DNA of 64,000 nt, taken from NCBI GenBank assembly GCA_946497695.1, contig CAMMLJ010000002.1, forward strand, positions 62,001-126,000. The letters are read 5' to 3'. The position numbers were made by a program, and so were the translations under genes. The notes below the pieces were generated by a model. The model did not search any database. It saw only the letters and a program-made list of their open reading frames with translations, and had not been told where the DNA came from. The stretch comes from an uncultured Clostridium sp. (lineage in GTDB: Bacteria; Bacillota; Clostridia; TANB77; CAG-508). Of this stretch, positions 9,990 through 17,585 are shown piece by piece. How positions within the stretch are numbered: position 1 is the first letter of the stretch; each line of letters starts with the position of its first letter.

Positions 9990-10856
9990 ATGGATGGAAT
10001 TATAGTAATAAACAAAGAAAAAGAATATACATCACATGATGTAGTAGCAAAATTAAAGAAAAAATTAAATATATCAAAAGTTGGGCACACAGGAACTTTA
10101 GATCCAAATGCTACAGGTGTTTTGCCAATCCTAATAGGTAAGGGAACAAAGTTTTCTAAGTATCTAATTAATCATGATAAAATATATGAAGTACAATTGG
10201 AGCTTGGGAAAAAAACTGACACTGCAGATGTAGAGGGAAAAATAATAGAAGAAAAAAAAGTGGATGAAAAATATATAAAAGAAAATTTATTACAAGTTTT
10301 AGCAAGCTTTGTAGGAAAACAAGAACAGATTCCACCAATGTATTCTGCAATAAAAAAGAATGGCAAAAAACTTTATGAATATGCACGTGCAGGAGAAAAA
10401 GTTGAGCTAGAAGCAAGGAAAATAGAGATTTATAAAATAGATTTAAATAAATATGACAAAAATATTATAAGTTTTATTGTAAGCTGTTCAAAAGGTACAT
10501 ATATTAGAAGTTTGTGTGAAGATATTGCAGAAAAATTGAATACAGTAGGATATATGAAAAACTTAAAAAGGCTACAAGTAGGAGAGTTTAATATTAAAGA
10601 TGCAGTTTATATAGATGATATAAACTTAGAGAATGTTGATGAACATTTAATTACTTTAGAAGAATTATTAAAAAGAACTGAAAGTATAAGCTTAAATGAA
10701 AAGAAACTTAAATTATTTTTGAATGGAGTACAATTAACTTGTAATAACAACGATGGGCTTTATAAAATATATGTAGCTAACAAATTTATAGGAACAGGAA
10801 CAATAAAAAAAGGATTATTAAAAAGGGATATTATAATTTCGAAAGAGGTATGCTAG
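9990..10856 (+). CDS. truB: tRNA pseudouridine(55) synthase TruB
   Basis: Makes pseudouridine at U55 of the tRNA T-loop. The 288 residues begin with GIIVINKEKEYTSHDVV and carry the catalytic motif GHTGTLDPNATGVLPI, with the nucleophile Asp38. The KGTYIRSLCEDIA motif of the RNA-binding core follows near residue 167. Length is normal for Firmicute TruB, with a C-terminal PUA-like tail. The last codons overlap the birA ATG by 7 nt. A RibF gene, often next in this operon, is not present. Confidence 0.95.
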   Translation: MDGIIVINKEKEYTSHDVVAKLKKKLNISKVGHTGTLDPNATGVLPILIGKGTKFSKYLINHDKIYEVQLELGKKTDTADVEGKIIEEKKVDEKYIKENLLQVLASFVGKQEQIPPMYSAIKKNGKKLYEYARAGEKVELEARKIEIYKIDLNKYDKNIISFIVSCSKGTYIRSLCEDIAEKLNTVGYMKNLKRLQVGEFNIKDAVYIDDINLENVDEHLITLEELLKRTESISLNEKKLKLFLNGVQLTCNNNDGLYKIYVANKFIGTGTIKKGLLKRDIIISKEVC

Positions 10857-11431
10857 TAGTGGATATAGAAAAAATTAAAAGAGCAAAAACAAAGTATATT
10901 GGAAAGCAACTAAAATTTTTTAATGAAATTGATTCAACACAAACAGAGGCAAAAAGAAATGTAGAAAAATATAGTAATGGAACAGTAATTATAGCTGATA
11001 TGCAAACAGCTGGAAGAGGAACACACGGTAGAGTGTGGCATACAAAAACAGATAATATAGCCATGACTATAATATTAAAACCAGAAATTAATATTTCAAA
11101 ATTAGAGGGTTTTACTGTTGCGATTGCAGAAAATATAAAGCAAGCAATTAAAGAGCTATATGGAATAGATTTAGAAATTAAATTACCTAATGATTTATTA
11201 TTAAACAAGAAAAAAATATGTGGAATATTAACAGAGGTAGTTACAATAAAAGAAATAGTTAAAGAAATTTTTATTGGAGTAGGATTTAATGTTAATGAAA
11301 GTGATTTTTCAAGCGATATTTCTAATATTGCAACATCACTTTATAAAGAAACAAAACAAGTTTATTGTAGAGAAGATATCATTTGTAAAATAGTAGAAAA
11401 CATAGAACAAGAATTAGAAAAAAGAATATAA
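10850..11431 (+). CDS. birA: biotin--[acetyl-CoA-carboxylase] ligase, catalytic domain only
   Basis: Attaches biotin to the AccB carrier lysine, linking it to accB at 20.5 kb. The 193 residues start in the catalytic domain with FNEIDSTQTEAKR, contain the ATP/biotin loop TAGRGTHGRVWHTK (about residues 53-66) and the PNDLLLNKKKICGILTE segment. No N-terminal helix-turn-helix is present, so this is a non-regulatory (group I) ligase, and the C-terminal SH3-like domain is very short or missing. Overlaps truB by 7 nt. Confidence 0.9.
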   Translation: MLVVDIEKIKRAKTKYIGKQLKFFNEIDSTQTEAKRNVEKYSNGTVIIADMQTAGRGTHGRVWHTKTDNIAMTIILKPEINISKLEGFTVAIAENIKQAIKELYGIDLEIKLPNDLLLNKKKICGILTEVVTIKEIVKEIFIGVGFNVNESDFSSDISNIATSLYKETKQVYCREDIICKIVENIEQELEKRI

Positions 11432-11444
11432 GAATAGTTTTAGC

Positions 11445-11479
11445 ATTCCTTCATAATATGAAATATGGAGGAATTTTTT
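11445..11479 (+). terminator. rho-independent terminator after truB-birA
   Basis: ATTCCTTCAT (11445-11454) pairs with ATGGAGGAAT (11465-11474) with one G-U pair, followed by a T6 run. It lies 14 nt behind birA. Confidence 0.8.
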
Positions 11480-11521
11480 ATGATTAAGAAAATAAAAAAC
11501 GAACAAAATTTCATATTTATA

Positions 11522-11550
11522 TTGACAACTTATAATGCAAAATATAAAAT
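11522..11550 (+). promoter_or_regulatory. promoter of the MazG-like / methyltransferase pair
   Basis: TTGACA (11522-11527), a 17-bp spacer and TAAAAT (11545-11550), just behind the birA terminator and 21 nt before the next start codon. Confidence 0.65.
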
Positions 11551-11571
11551 GTCAAAAAACGAGGTGGTAGT

Positions 11572-12282
11572 ATGATATATAAATATAACAAGCTTGTAAG
11601 AGATAAAATTCCAGAAGAAATAGAAAATCAAGGGAAAGAATGCAAATATGAGATTTTAGATGATGAAAAATATAGTAAAGAACTAGATAAAAAATTATTA
11701 GAAGAAGTTAATGAATATATATCAGACCATAGTGAAAAAGAAATGGCAGATGTACAAGAAGTATTAAAGGCTATTATTAAATATAGGAATATAGATGAAA
11801 AAAGAGTTGAAGAATTAAGAAAAGCTAAAGAGCTAAAAAAAGGTGGTTTCTATAATAAAATATATCTAACAGAAGTACTAGAAGGTAAAAATGAAAAGCA
11901 GGAACAAAACAAAATAAATACACAAGAAGGGCTTTTAACCAATATAGATAAAAGCAGTACTTTAGACGAATTGCAAGAATATATAAGAAGCGTAATTAGA
12001 ATACGTGGATTTGAAAAACAAGAGATAGAAAAAACAATGCTTTTATTATTAGAAGAAACAGGTGAACTTGCAAAAGCCATAAGAAAAGATTATACAGATA
12101 TGAGAATAGATTATAAAAAATTAAATCATTATACAAATATTGAAAATGAAATAGCTGATGTATTCATAGTACTTACTTGCATATGCAATAAATTAAATAT
12201 TAATTTATTTGATGCTGTGTATAAAAAAGAAACAGAGAATGTAACTAGAAATTGGGATAAAAAGGAGAATAAAAATGGATAA
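11572..12282 (+). CDS. tandem MazG-type nucleotide pyrophosphohydrolase
   Basis: Two all-alpha NTP pyrophosphohydrolase (MazG/PRA-PH) domains in one 236-residue chain. Domain 1 (about 1-100) has the short house-cleaning type start YNKLVRDKIPEEIE and LLEEVNEYI...KEMADVQEVLKAI. Domain 2 (about 130-232) has LLLEETGELAKAIRKD and ENEIADVFIVLTCI, the E..E..E..D metal-binding pattern. Such enzymes remove non-canonical or excess NTPs; the substrate cannot be read from sequence. GAGGTGG precedes the ATG. It overlaps the next gene by 8 nt. Confidence 0.82.
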   Translation: MIYKYNKLVRDKIPEEIENQGKECKYEILDDEKYSKELDKKLLEEVNEYISDHSEKEMADVQEVLKAIIKYRNIDEKRVEELRKAKELKKGGFYNKIYLTEVLEGKNEKQEQNKINTQEGLLTNIDKSSTLDELQEYIRSVIRIRGFEKQEIEKTMLLLLEETGELAKAIRKDYTDMRIDYKKLNHYTNIENEIADVFIVLTCICNKLNINLFDAVYKKETENVTRNWDKKENKNG

Positions 12283-13066
12283 TGTACAAAGTATTCTAAA
12301 TAATTATTATAATGAATATGACGAAGATGGAAGACTAGAAAAAGACAAGGCACATAGTATAGAATTTATAACAACAACAAAATATATTGAACAATATTTA
12401 AATGAAGGAGATAAAATATTAGAGATAGGAGCTGGCACAGGTAGATATACCTTGTATTATGCTAAAAAGGGCTTTGATGTAAGTGCAGTAGAATTAATAG
12501 ATAGTAATTTAGATAAATTAAAAAGTAAAATAGAAGAAGGGATGTGCGTAAAAGCAGTACAGGGAAATGCAATGGATTTAAGTCTGTTTGAAGATAATAC
12601 ATTTGATATAACATTATCTTTAGGACCTTTATACCATTTATTTACTGAAGAAGATGTAAATAAAGCTGTAAGTGAAGCAATAAGAGTAACAAAACCAGGT
12701 GGAAAAATATTTTTCGCATATATTACTAATGAAGCTGTAATTTTTAATTATGGTTTAAAAAAAGGTCACTTAAAAGAAATAGAAGAAATGTGTGATGATA
12801 ATTTTAAAGTTCCAAATATTCCAGAAGAAATTTTTGCTGTAAGATATATAAAAGATTTTAATAAAACAATGTCAAATTATAAAAATATTAAGAAACTTAA
12901 AGAACTTGCAACAGACGGAATTGCTGGAGGTATTGGTGCTATATATGTAAATGAATTATCTGATGAAGAATTTAAAATATGGATAAACTATCATCTAGCA
13001 ACTTGTGGAAGAGAAGATTTAATGGGTTGTAGTAATCATATTTTATATATTGCAGAAAAAATATAA
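12275..13066 (+). CDS. class I SAM-dependent methyltransferase
   Basis: A 263-residue soluble methyltransferase. The SAM-binding motif I is ILEIGAGTGRYTLYYAKKG (about residues 46-64), motif II around FDVSAVELIDSN, and the post-motif DNTFDITLSLGPLYHL (about 107-122), a pattern of UbiE/Methyltransf_11 type enzymes. C-terminal sequence resembles small-molecule methyltransferases, but the substrate is unknown. It starts 8 nt inside the end of the MazG-like gene behind AAAAGGAG, so the two are one transcription unit. Confidence 0.8.
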   Translation: MDNVQSILNNYYNEYDEDGRLEKDKAHSIEFITTTKYIEQYLNEGDKILEIGAGTGRYTLYYAKKGFDVSAVELIDSNLDKLKSKIEEGMCVKAVQGNAMDLSLFEDNTFDITLSLGPLYHLFTEEDVNKAVSEAIRVTKPGGKIFFAYITNEAVIFNYGLKKGHLKEIEEMCDDNFKVPNIPEEIFAVRYIKDFNKTMSNYKNIKKLKELATDGIAGGIGAIYVNELSDEEFKIWINYHLATCGREDLMGCSNHILYIAEKI

Positions 13067-13084
13067 AATTTAATAAAACATAAA

Positions 13085-13116
13085 ATGAGGCATAACTTTA
13101 ATCTGTTATGCCTCAT
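13085..13116. terminator. bidirectional terminator between convergent genes
   Basis: Perfect 12-bp stem: ATGAGGCATAAC (13085-13096) with GTTATGCCTCAT (13105-13116), 8-nt loop. It separates the plus-strand methyltransferase from the minus-strand radical SAM gene and overlaps the stop codon of the latter. Confidence 0.75.
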
Positions 13117-14026
13117 AAAATTTTCCTTGCCATAAATCTTGTTCTACTAAACGTTTTTCAAATCCATTTAAAACCCATTTTTTATGCAAATTCCATTCTG
13201 GTGCAACGAGTAAGTCCTTTGGAGCATCACCAGAAATTCTATGTATAATTAAATCTGGTCTTACATGTGTTATAACATATGTAAGACCATCTAGATAATA
13301 GTCTAATGTGATTGGTTCATATTCTTTGTTATAGTACATATTTGCAAGTACAGTATTTTTTACAATATATGTTGAATGTATTTTTAGTCCTTGAATATCA
13401 TGATTATTTATAAATGTAACTGTATCTTTTATATCTTCAAAACTTTCTTTAGGAAGGCCAATCATCATATGTGCGATAATCTCTATATTATATTTTCTTA
13501 AAATATTAACAGCTGTTGTAAATTGCAAGCTAGAATAACAACGATTAATAATTCTACCAATATTGTCATTTGAAGTTTGTAGCCCAAGTTCAACAGATAC
13601 GTCATATTTATCAGAGTATGATGCAATTAATTTTGCAATATCTTCTGTAATACAATCAGGTCTTGTTGCAATAGAAATACCAACAATTTTATTGCTAACA
13701 TTTAAAGCGGAATCATATTTTTCTTTTAGATTTTCTAGTGTATCATATGTGTTAGTAAAATTTTGAAAATATGCGATAAATTTATTAGCTCGCAAACCAC
13801 GATAACTATTTAAGAAATTAGTTACTTGATCTGCTATATGTTGATTAGCAAATTTAATCAATTCACCAGAACCTTTTTCACTACAAAAAATACAGCCAGA
13901 AGTGCTTAAAGTTCCATCACGATTAGGACATGTAAAACCTGCATCAATACAGATTTTTAATGTCCTTTCTCCAAATTTATTTTTATAATAAGTATTTAAA
14001 TGATTATATCTTTCTTGATTTTCCAT
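13106..14026 (-). CDS. radical SAM protein, YhcC family (TIGR01212-like)
   Basis: Elongator-like radical SAM protein of 306 residues. The iron-sulfur cluster cysteines lie in FTCPNRDGTLSTSGCIFCSEKG (Cys33, 45 and 48), the elongated spacing typical of YhcC rather than the common CX3CX2C. Further family words are VGISIATRPDC, VELGLQTSND and IIAHMMIGLPKE. The family's reaction is not well defined; a tRNA-modification role has been suggested for relatives. Monocistronic, convergent with the methyltransferase gene. The tail is short and carries no extra domain. Confidence 0.9.
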   Translation of the reverse strand: MENQERYNHLNTYYKNKFGERTLKICIDAGFTCPNRDGTLSTSGCIFCSEKGSGELIKFANQHIADQVTNFLNSYRGLRANKFIAYFQNFTNTYDTLENLKEKYDSALNVSNKIVGISIATRPDCITEDIAKLIASYSDKYDVSVELGLQTSNDNIGRIINRCYSSLQFTTAVNILRKYNIEIIAHMMIGLPKESFEDIKDTVTFINNHDIQGLKIHSTYIVKNTVLANMYYNKEYEPITLDYYLDGLTYVITHVRPDLIIHRISGDAPKDLLVAPEWNLHKKWVLNGFEKRLVEQDLWQGKFYEA

Positions 14027-14079
14027 AATGTGTGTATTATATCAAACATTCCAGAATAAGACAAATATTCACAGACAGA

Positions 14080-14109
14080 TTGACATAAAGTAATAAAAAA
14101 GAGTATAAT
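14080..14109 (+). promoter_or_regulatory. promoter of the 74-aa protein gene
   Basis: TTGACA (14080-14085), an 18-bp spacer and TATAAT (14104-14109), both consensus. The -10 element lies about 44 nt before the start codon. Confidence 0.75.
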
Positions 14110-14153
14110 TATAGTGATGCTAGAGTAATATAACTTTAAAGGAGGGTTTGCCT

Positions 14154-14378
14154 ATGAAACAGATTTTCATATGGGGCAAAAGAACATCATTGGAACGGGC
14201 CAAGAAAATAACAAAGCAGGCATATGGTTCCAACAATTTCAAAGCAAGATATAAGAGAGGAGAAGTACAGCTGTATTTTCCGAACTACATCTCTGCAAAA
14301 GAAGTAGAAATAATTGCAAAGGAACTGAGGCTTAAGGTAATTAGTCTTGGAACCAAAGCAATTTTAGATGTCGATTAA
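14154..14378 (+). CDS. 74-aa protein of unknown function
   Basis: Not recognised. A small basic protein (MKQIFIWGKRTSLERAKKITK at the N-terminus) with an alternating alpha/beta pattern and a central RYKRGEVQLYFPNY strand. No cysteines, signal peptide or membrane segment. The ATG at 14154 lies 8 nt behind GGAGG (14141-14145). It has its own consensus promoter and terminator, and codon choice is richer in G and C than in the flanking housekeeping genes, so it probably belongs with the genes to 16.5 kb to an acquired block. Confidence 0.7.
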   Translation: MKQIFIWGKRTSLERAKKITKQAYGSNNFKARYKRGEVQLYFPNYISAKEVEIIAKELRLKVISLGTKAILDVD

Positions 14379-14392
14379 AAACCCTTTTGAGT

Positions 14393-14438
14393 TCCCTTGG
14401 GATATGTAAGTAATAAGAGCATATCCTGGGGGATTTTT
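14393..14438 (+). terminator. terminator after the 74-aa gene
   Basis: TCCCTTGGGATATG (14393-14406) pairs with CATATCCTGGGGGA (14420-14433) through three G-U pairs, followed by T5. Confidence 0.75.
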
Positions 14439-14486
14439 CCTTATATAAGAAAATAAAATTGTAATTTTATGGTGGAGTAAGAAAAG

Positions 14487-14515
14487 TTGACTAAGGTAAC
14501 ATAATTTGATAAAAT
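14487..14515 (+). promoter_or_regulatory. promoter of the P-loop kinase gene
   Basis: TTGACT (14487-14492), a 17-bp spacer and TAAAAT (14510-14515). An upstream in-frame start at 14506 would fall inside this promoter, which supports the ATG at 14575. Confidence 0.6.
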
Positions 14516-14574
14516 ATAAGATGAAGTTTTTTGAATTTAGCAAATACTTGTTTAAAAGATGGGAGGACAACAAG

Positions 14575-15207
14575 ATGAATATATCATGTAAGTTATTGGA
14601 AGAAGATTTGTTAAAGGCTACAACTAAATTACCAAATAAACGTAGTCGGTATTTTTATAAGAATGAAATAAAGATACCAAAAAAATCTTTGGTTATGATG
14701 TGTGGTACGCCTGGAGCTGGAAAGACCACTATTGCGCGAAAAATTTGTAGTCAATTGAAAGATTCAATCCACGTTGATATTGACTATTTGTTTGATTGTG
14801 CAACAAAAACTCTTTATCCAAATGCTCAGTATTTATCTGCAGAGGATATTGACTTTATTGGAAAAGAGGCCTTTGATAAAGCATATCGAAATGCAGAAGA
14901 TGCTTTATCAAAGGAAAAGAATGTAATATGGGATAATTTGGGAATATTCCCAACAGAAAGAGCAGAGGTGCTAACTAGACTGAAAGATAAATATTATTCT
15001 GCAATACTGATAATAATGAATTGTGATAAATTGCAGGCTATTATCCGGTCGATTGCTCGAGGTGACACGCAGAATAGAACCAATCTAATCTTAAGTACAG
15101 ATATGTATTTGCAGCCTCAACTTTATCAGCCAAGTAAATACTTTATTGGGTTTGATGAAGTCTACATCATTGACGGAACACAAGAAGTAACAGTAAAGGA
15201 GCCATGA
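14575..15207 (+). CDS. P-loop kinase / zeta-toxin-like ATPase
   Basis: A 210-residue AAA_33-type protein. The Walker A motif CGTPGAGKTTIARK is at about residues 43-56, followed by HVDIDYLFD (a DxD-like substrate-side motif) and VIWDNLGIFPTERAEVL, then a lid-like segment with RSIARGDTQNR. This layout resembles polynucleotide-kinase-like and zeta-toxin-like phosphotransferases; the phosphate acceptor is unknown. GGGAGG lies 8 nt before the ATG. No antitoxin-like gene is adjacent, which argues against a simple toxin-antitoxin pair. It sits between the 74-aa gene and the first 135-aa paralogue. Confidence 0.7.
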   Translation: MNISCKLLEEDLLKATTKLPNKRSRYFYKNEIKIPKKSLVMMCGTPGAGKTTIARKICSQLKDSIHVDIDYLFDCATKTLYPNAQYLSAEDIDFIGKEAFDKAYRNAEDALSKEKNVIWDNLGIFPTERAEVLTRLKDKYYSAILIIMNCDKLQAIIRSIARGDTQNRTNLILSTDMYLQPQLYQPSKYFIGFDEVYIIDGTQEVTVKEP

Positions 15208-15349
15208 GAGTGGCTCTTTTACTATGTCAGATAATTTTTACGAAATGTAAGATAATTCTTGAAAGATTATGTAAAGTATGATAGAATATACAAGTCGCAA
15301 AACAATGTTGAGTTTTAACTACCATAAGGTAGAGAAAGGAGTTGCCATA

Positions 15350-15757
15350 ATGATAAAAGTGGCACTTAAAAACGGATACACTGTATATGGAAGACTTATA
15401 GAAGAGAATTCATCTTCCATAATACTTGTAGCACAGCGGGAGCTGATTCCAGAGATGAGAATTTCTCATATCCGTTGTTCAAAAGACATCGGCGAGAAAA
15501 TCGTCATTGACAGGAATCAGGTGGAAGAAATAGAGGAAGTCTCATATGATGAGATGGAATTTGTTGGTGAACCCGAGAAAGAGTGGTCTTTCTGGTTAGG
15601 TTTTAGTGAGCATTTATCTGCCGGCCAGCTTGAACCAGGAATTACTCAATATGACGAGGGATCGGTCAATCCAATTAGCGAGGAATTAAATCTGGAGCCA
15701 AAAGTTGAATTGGAGGAAGATCCAGAAGAAGAACTCGACGATGGGCTTGACATGTAA
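15350..15757 (+). CDS. 135-aa protein of unknown function, paralogue A
   Basis: Not recognised. Exactly the same length as the next gene and clearly related to it: shared elements are YGR/CGR near residue 15-30, IRCSKDIGEKIVI against IRCSQDFGNAISI, FVGEPEKEWSFW against FIGEPEEKDYFW, and ITQY further on. The N-terminal half (MIKVALKNGYTVYGRLIEENSSS) looks like a small beta-barrel of SH3/Sm type; the C-terminus is very acidic (EEDPEEELDDG). ATG 15350 is chosen for the AAAGGAG 7 nt upstream. Higher G+C codon use than neighbouring operons. Confidence 0.65.
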   Translation: MIKVALKNGYTVYGRLIEENSSSIILVAQRELIPEMRISHIRCSKDIGEKIVIDRNQVEEIEEVSYDEMEFVGEPEKEWSFWLGFSEHLSAGQLEPGITQYDEGSVNPISEELNLEPKVELEEDPEEELDDGLDM

Positions 15758-15803
15758 AATAATGACCATAGTGCACGCACATGCACTGTGGTCATTATTT
15801 TTT
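15757..15803 (+). terminator. strong terminator after paralogue A
   Basis: Nineteen-bp stem with one G-U pair (15757-15775 with 15782-15800), outer part AAATAATGACCA / TGGTCATTATTT, followed by T-rich sequence. Confidence 0.88.
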
Positions 15804-16068
15804 ACTAAATATATGCTAGTTTAAAATATTGCTAGTATCGTTTTTTAAAATTTCAAGATGGATGTAAAAGCTATTAAAACACCGCCTAAATCAAATATAA
15901 TATTTTTTATCATAATTAGTACTCCTTATTTAAGTTTAGTTAATGTAGATTATAACATGTTATGGTTAATTAGCCAATATACAAAAATAAAATAATATGC
16001 TATAATAACCGTGGTAACAAAAAGCAGAGAGAACTTACAAAAAATATGTAAGGAAAAGGAGGTTCTTT
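15804..16068. other. intergenic region between the two paralogues
   Basis: Holds the HAD stub on the minus strand and, on the plus strand, an extended -10 promoter for paralogue B (TGCTATAAT, ending at 16006). The 5' leader of paralogue B contains a short ACTTACA/TGTAAG hairpin and GAAC/GTTC outer arms around the AAGGAGG ribosome site, so partial masking of the start is possible. Nothing else seen. Confidence 0.5.
15845..15913 (-). pseudogene. remnant of a HAD-family phosphatase gene (first 22 codons)
   Basis: On the minus strand AAGGAG precedes an ATG at 15913 and 22 codons reading MIKNIIFDLGGVLIAFTSI..., then TAA. FDLGGVL is the N-terminal motif of HAD phosphatases (compare IIFDLGNVIL in the intact gene at 30137). 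The rest of the gene is missing and the region beyond it holds the terminator of paralogue A. I read it as the 5' stub of a gene removed when the neighbouring block arrived. Confidence 0.6.
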
Positions 16069-16476
16069 ATGGATGCGAAAAAGGATTCTATTATAAATGT
16101 ATTTACCAAATCAGGTAAAAGTATTTGTGGTAGATATGTAGGAGAAAGGAATGGAGCTATACGGATAGCACTTCAGCAAAGGATTATACCAGACGACAAA
16201 TTGCTGGGAAAAGGCGTACATGACAGAACGCTTATAAGATGCTCACAGGACTTCGGAAATGCTATTAGCATTCCTAGAGCAGAACTCAAAGTATGGAGTT
16301 ATGCAAGATACAATGAGATTTGCTTTATAGGAGAGCCTGAAGAGAAAGACTATTTCTGGCCATTTTTTCATTTTTATGATGCAAGGTATTTGAACATCGA
16401 AAACACTGTGATAACACAGTATAACTCAGCAGGGTACTCTAAGGGCAGAGAAAAAGAACCGCAGTTAGAAGAGTAA
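16069..16476 (+). CDS. 135-aa protein of unknown function, paralogue B
   Basis: Not recognised; paralogue of the gene at 15350, with the same length of 135 residues. Conserved with it: CGRYVGERNG near residue 20-30, LIRCSQDFGNAISIPRAEL, a hydrophobic EICFIGEPEE, the aromatic YFWPFFHFYDAR and VITQYNSAGY. The invariant-looking GEPE followed by an aromatic cluster could be a binding surface. No signal peptide or membrane helix. AAAAGGAGG precedes ATG 16069. It is followed by a long hairpin rather than a classical terminator. Confidence 0.65.
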   Translation: MDAKKDSIINVFTKSGKSICGRYVGERNGAIRIALQQRIIPDDKLLGKGVHDRTLIRCSQDFGNAISIPRAELKVWSYARYNEICFIGEPEEKDYFWPFFHFYDARYLNIENTVITQYNSAGYSKGREKEPQLEE

Positions 16477-16504
16477 TGCTAACTGTAAAGCAAACAGATT
16501 TTAA

Positions 16505-16560
16505 TCATAGAGATGGAGTAATTAACAAGAAAGAAACGTTGTTGGTTTCTCCATCTCGAT
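16505..16560 (+). other. long imperfect hairpin behind paralogue B
   Basis: CATAGAGATGGAG and CTCCATCTCGATG flank a 30-nt loop that contains AACAA/TTGTT. It is followed by A6, not T, so it is a poor rho-independent terminator on the plus strand, though it may still stop readthrough or protect the 3' end. Confidence 0.45.
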
Positions 16561-16567
16561 GAAAAAA

Positions 16568-16581
16568 TCTGACCAGTCAGA
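16568..16581 (+). promoter_or_regulatory. palindromic operator candidate of the fab operon
   Basis: TCTGAC-CA-GTCAGA, a perfect 6-bp inverted repeat with a 2-bp centre, 65 nt before fabH. Fatty-acid operons of Firmicutes are controlled by FapR or MarR-type FabT repressors binding short palindromes at this place. No regulator gene lies next to the operon, so which family binds here cannot be told. Confidence 0.5.
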
Positions 16582-16646
16582 CTAATTAAAAATAGGCTAA
16601 AAAACAGTAAAATATTATAGGGAAATATATAGGAATAGGAGCAAAT

Positions 16647-17564
16647 ATGAGCAATATACAAATAATTTCAAGCGGAAAATATATTCCTGAAATAAAAATA
16701 ACAAATGAAGAATTAGAAAAAAAATATCAAGTAGAAGAAAATTATATTTTAAAAAGAACAGGAATAAAACAAAGATATTATACTAATGAAGAAATAGAAC
16801 AATTAGCAATTAAAGCTTCAAAAGAAGCGTTACATAACGTAAAAGAAAAGATAGATTTAATAATAGTAGCATCTATATCAGGAAGGTGCCAAATGCCAAG
16901 TATATCTTACGAGCTACAAAAATATTTCGACATAAAAAATTGTATGTGTATGGATATTCTAGCAGGATGCGCAGGTTTTATAAATGCTCTAGATATAGCA
17001 AAGTTATATATAGATAGTGGAAGAGCAAATACAGCATTGGTTGTAGGAGTAGAAAAATTATCAACACATCTTGATATAAATGATATAAATACAGAGATTC
17101 TGCTTGCAGATGGTGCAGGTGCAATTGTTATAAAAAAGAGTAATGATGATAAATTATATGATTCATATATAGAAAGCAAAGGGCAAAAAGGCGAAATTCT
17201 AACATGTGTAAATAACGAAAAAATATATATGGATGGTAAAGAAATATATAAATATGCTGTAACAGATACAGTAAAAAATATAACTAAGCTTTTAGAAAAA
17301 AATGAAATAGCCATGGAAGAAATAACTTATGTAATTCCACATCAATCTAATAGCAGAATTTTGTCATCAATGGCAACTAAATTAAAACTTCCAAGTGGCA
17401 AGATGTATTCAAATGTAGAAGAATACGGAAATACATTTTGTGCAAGTATTCCAATAGCACTAGATGACATGTTTAAACAAAATAAATTAAAAGAAAATGA
17501 CAAAGTAATTTTAATAGGATATGGTGGCGGATTAAACACAGGAAGTATCTTATTAGAACTATAA
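16647..17564 (+). CDS. fabH: beta-ketoacyl-ACP synthase III
   Basis: Starts fatty acid synthesis by condensing acetyl-CoA (or a branched starter) with malonyl-ACP. The 305-residue thiolase-fold protein has the catalytic triad Cys108 (ILAGCAGF), His232 (IPHQSNSRI) and Asn262 (YGNTFCASIP), and the C-terminal GYGGGLNTGSIL. The usual GNTSAAS reads GNTFCAS here. Slightly short for the family (about 310-330). AATAGGAG precedes ATG 16647. First gene of the fab operon, 22 nt before fabD. Confidence 0.93.
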   Translation: MSNIQIISSGKYIPEIKITNEELEKKYQVEENYILKRTGIKQRYYTNEEIEQLAIKASKEALHNVKEKIDLIIVASISGRCQMPSISYELQKYFDIKNCMCMDILAGCAGFINALDIAKLYIDSGRANTALVVGVEKLSTHLDINDINTEILLADGAGAIVIKKSNDDKLYDSYIESKGQKGEILTCVNNEKIYMDGKEIYKYAVTDTVKNITKLLEKNEIAMEEITYVIPHQSNSRILSSMATKLKLPSGKMYSNVEEYGNTFCASIPIALDDMFKQNKLKENDKVILIGYGGGLNTGSILLEL

Positions 17565-17585
17565 AACAAAGGAAGGAAGATTGTA

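Noticed and set aside
14575-15207. Zeta toxin of a toxin-antitoxin pair
   Set aside because: The P-loop kinase fold fits, but no small antitoxin gene overlaps or abuts it and it has its own promoter-like signal.
16505-16560. Rho-independent terminator behind the second 135-aa gene
   Set aside because: The stem is followed by A6, with no T-run on the plus strand, so it is listed only as a hairpin.
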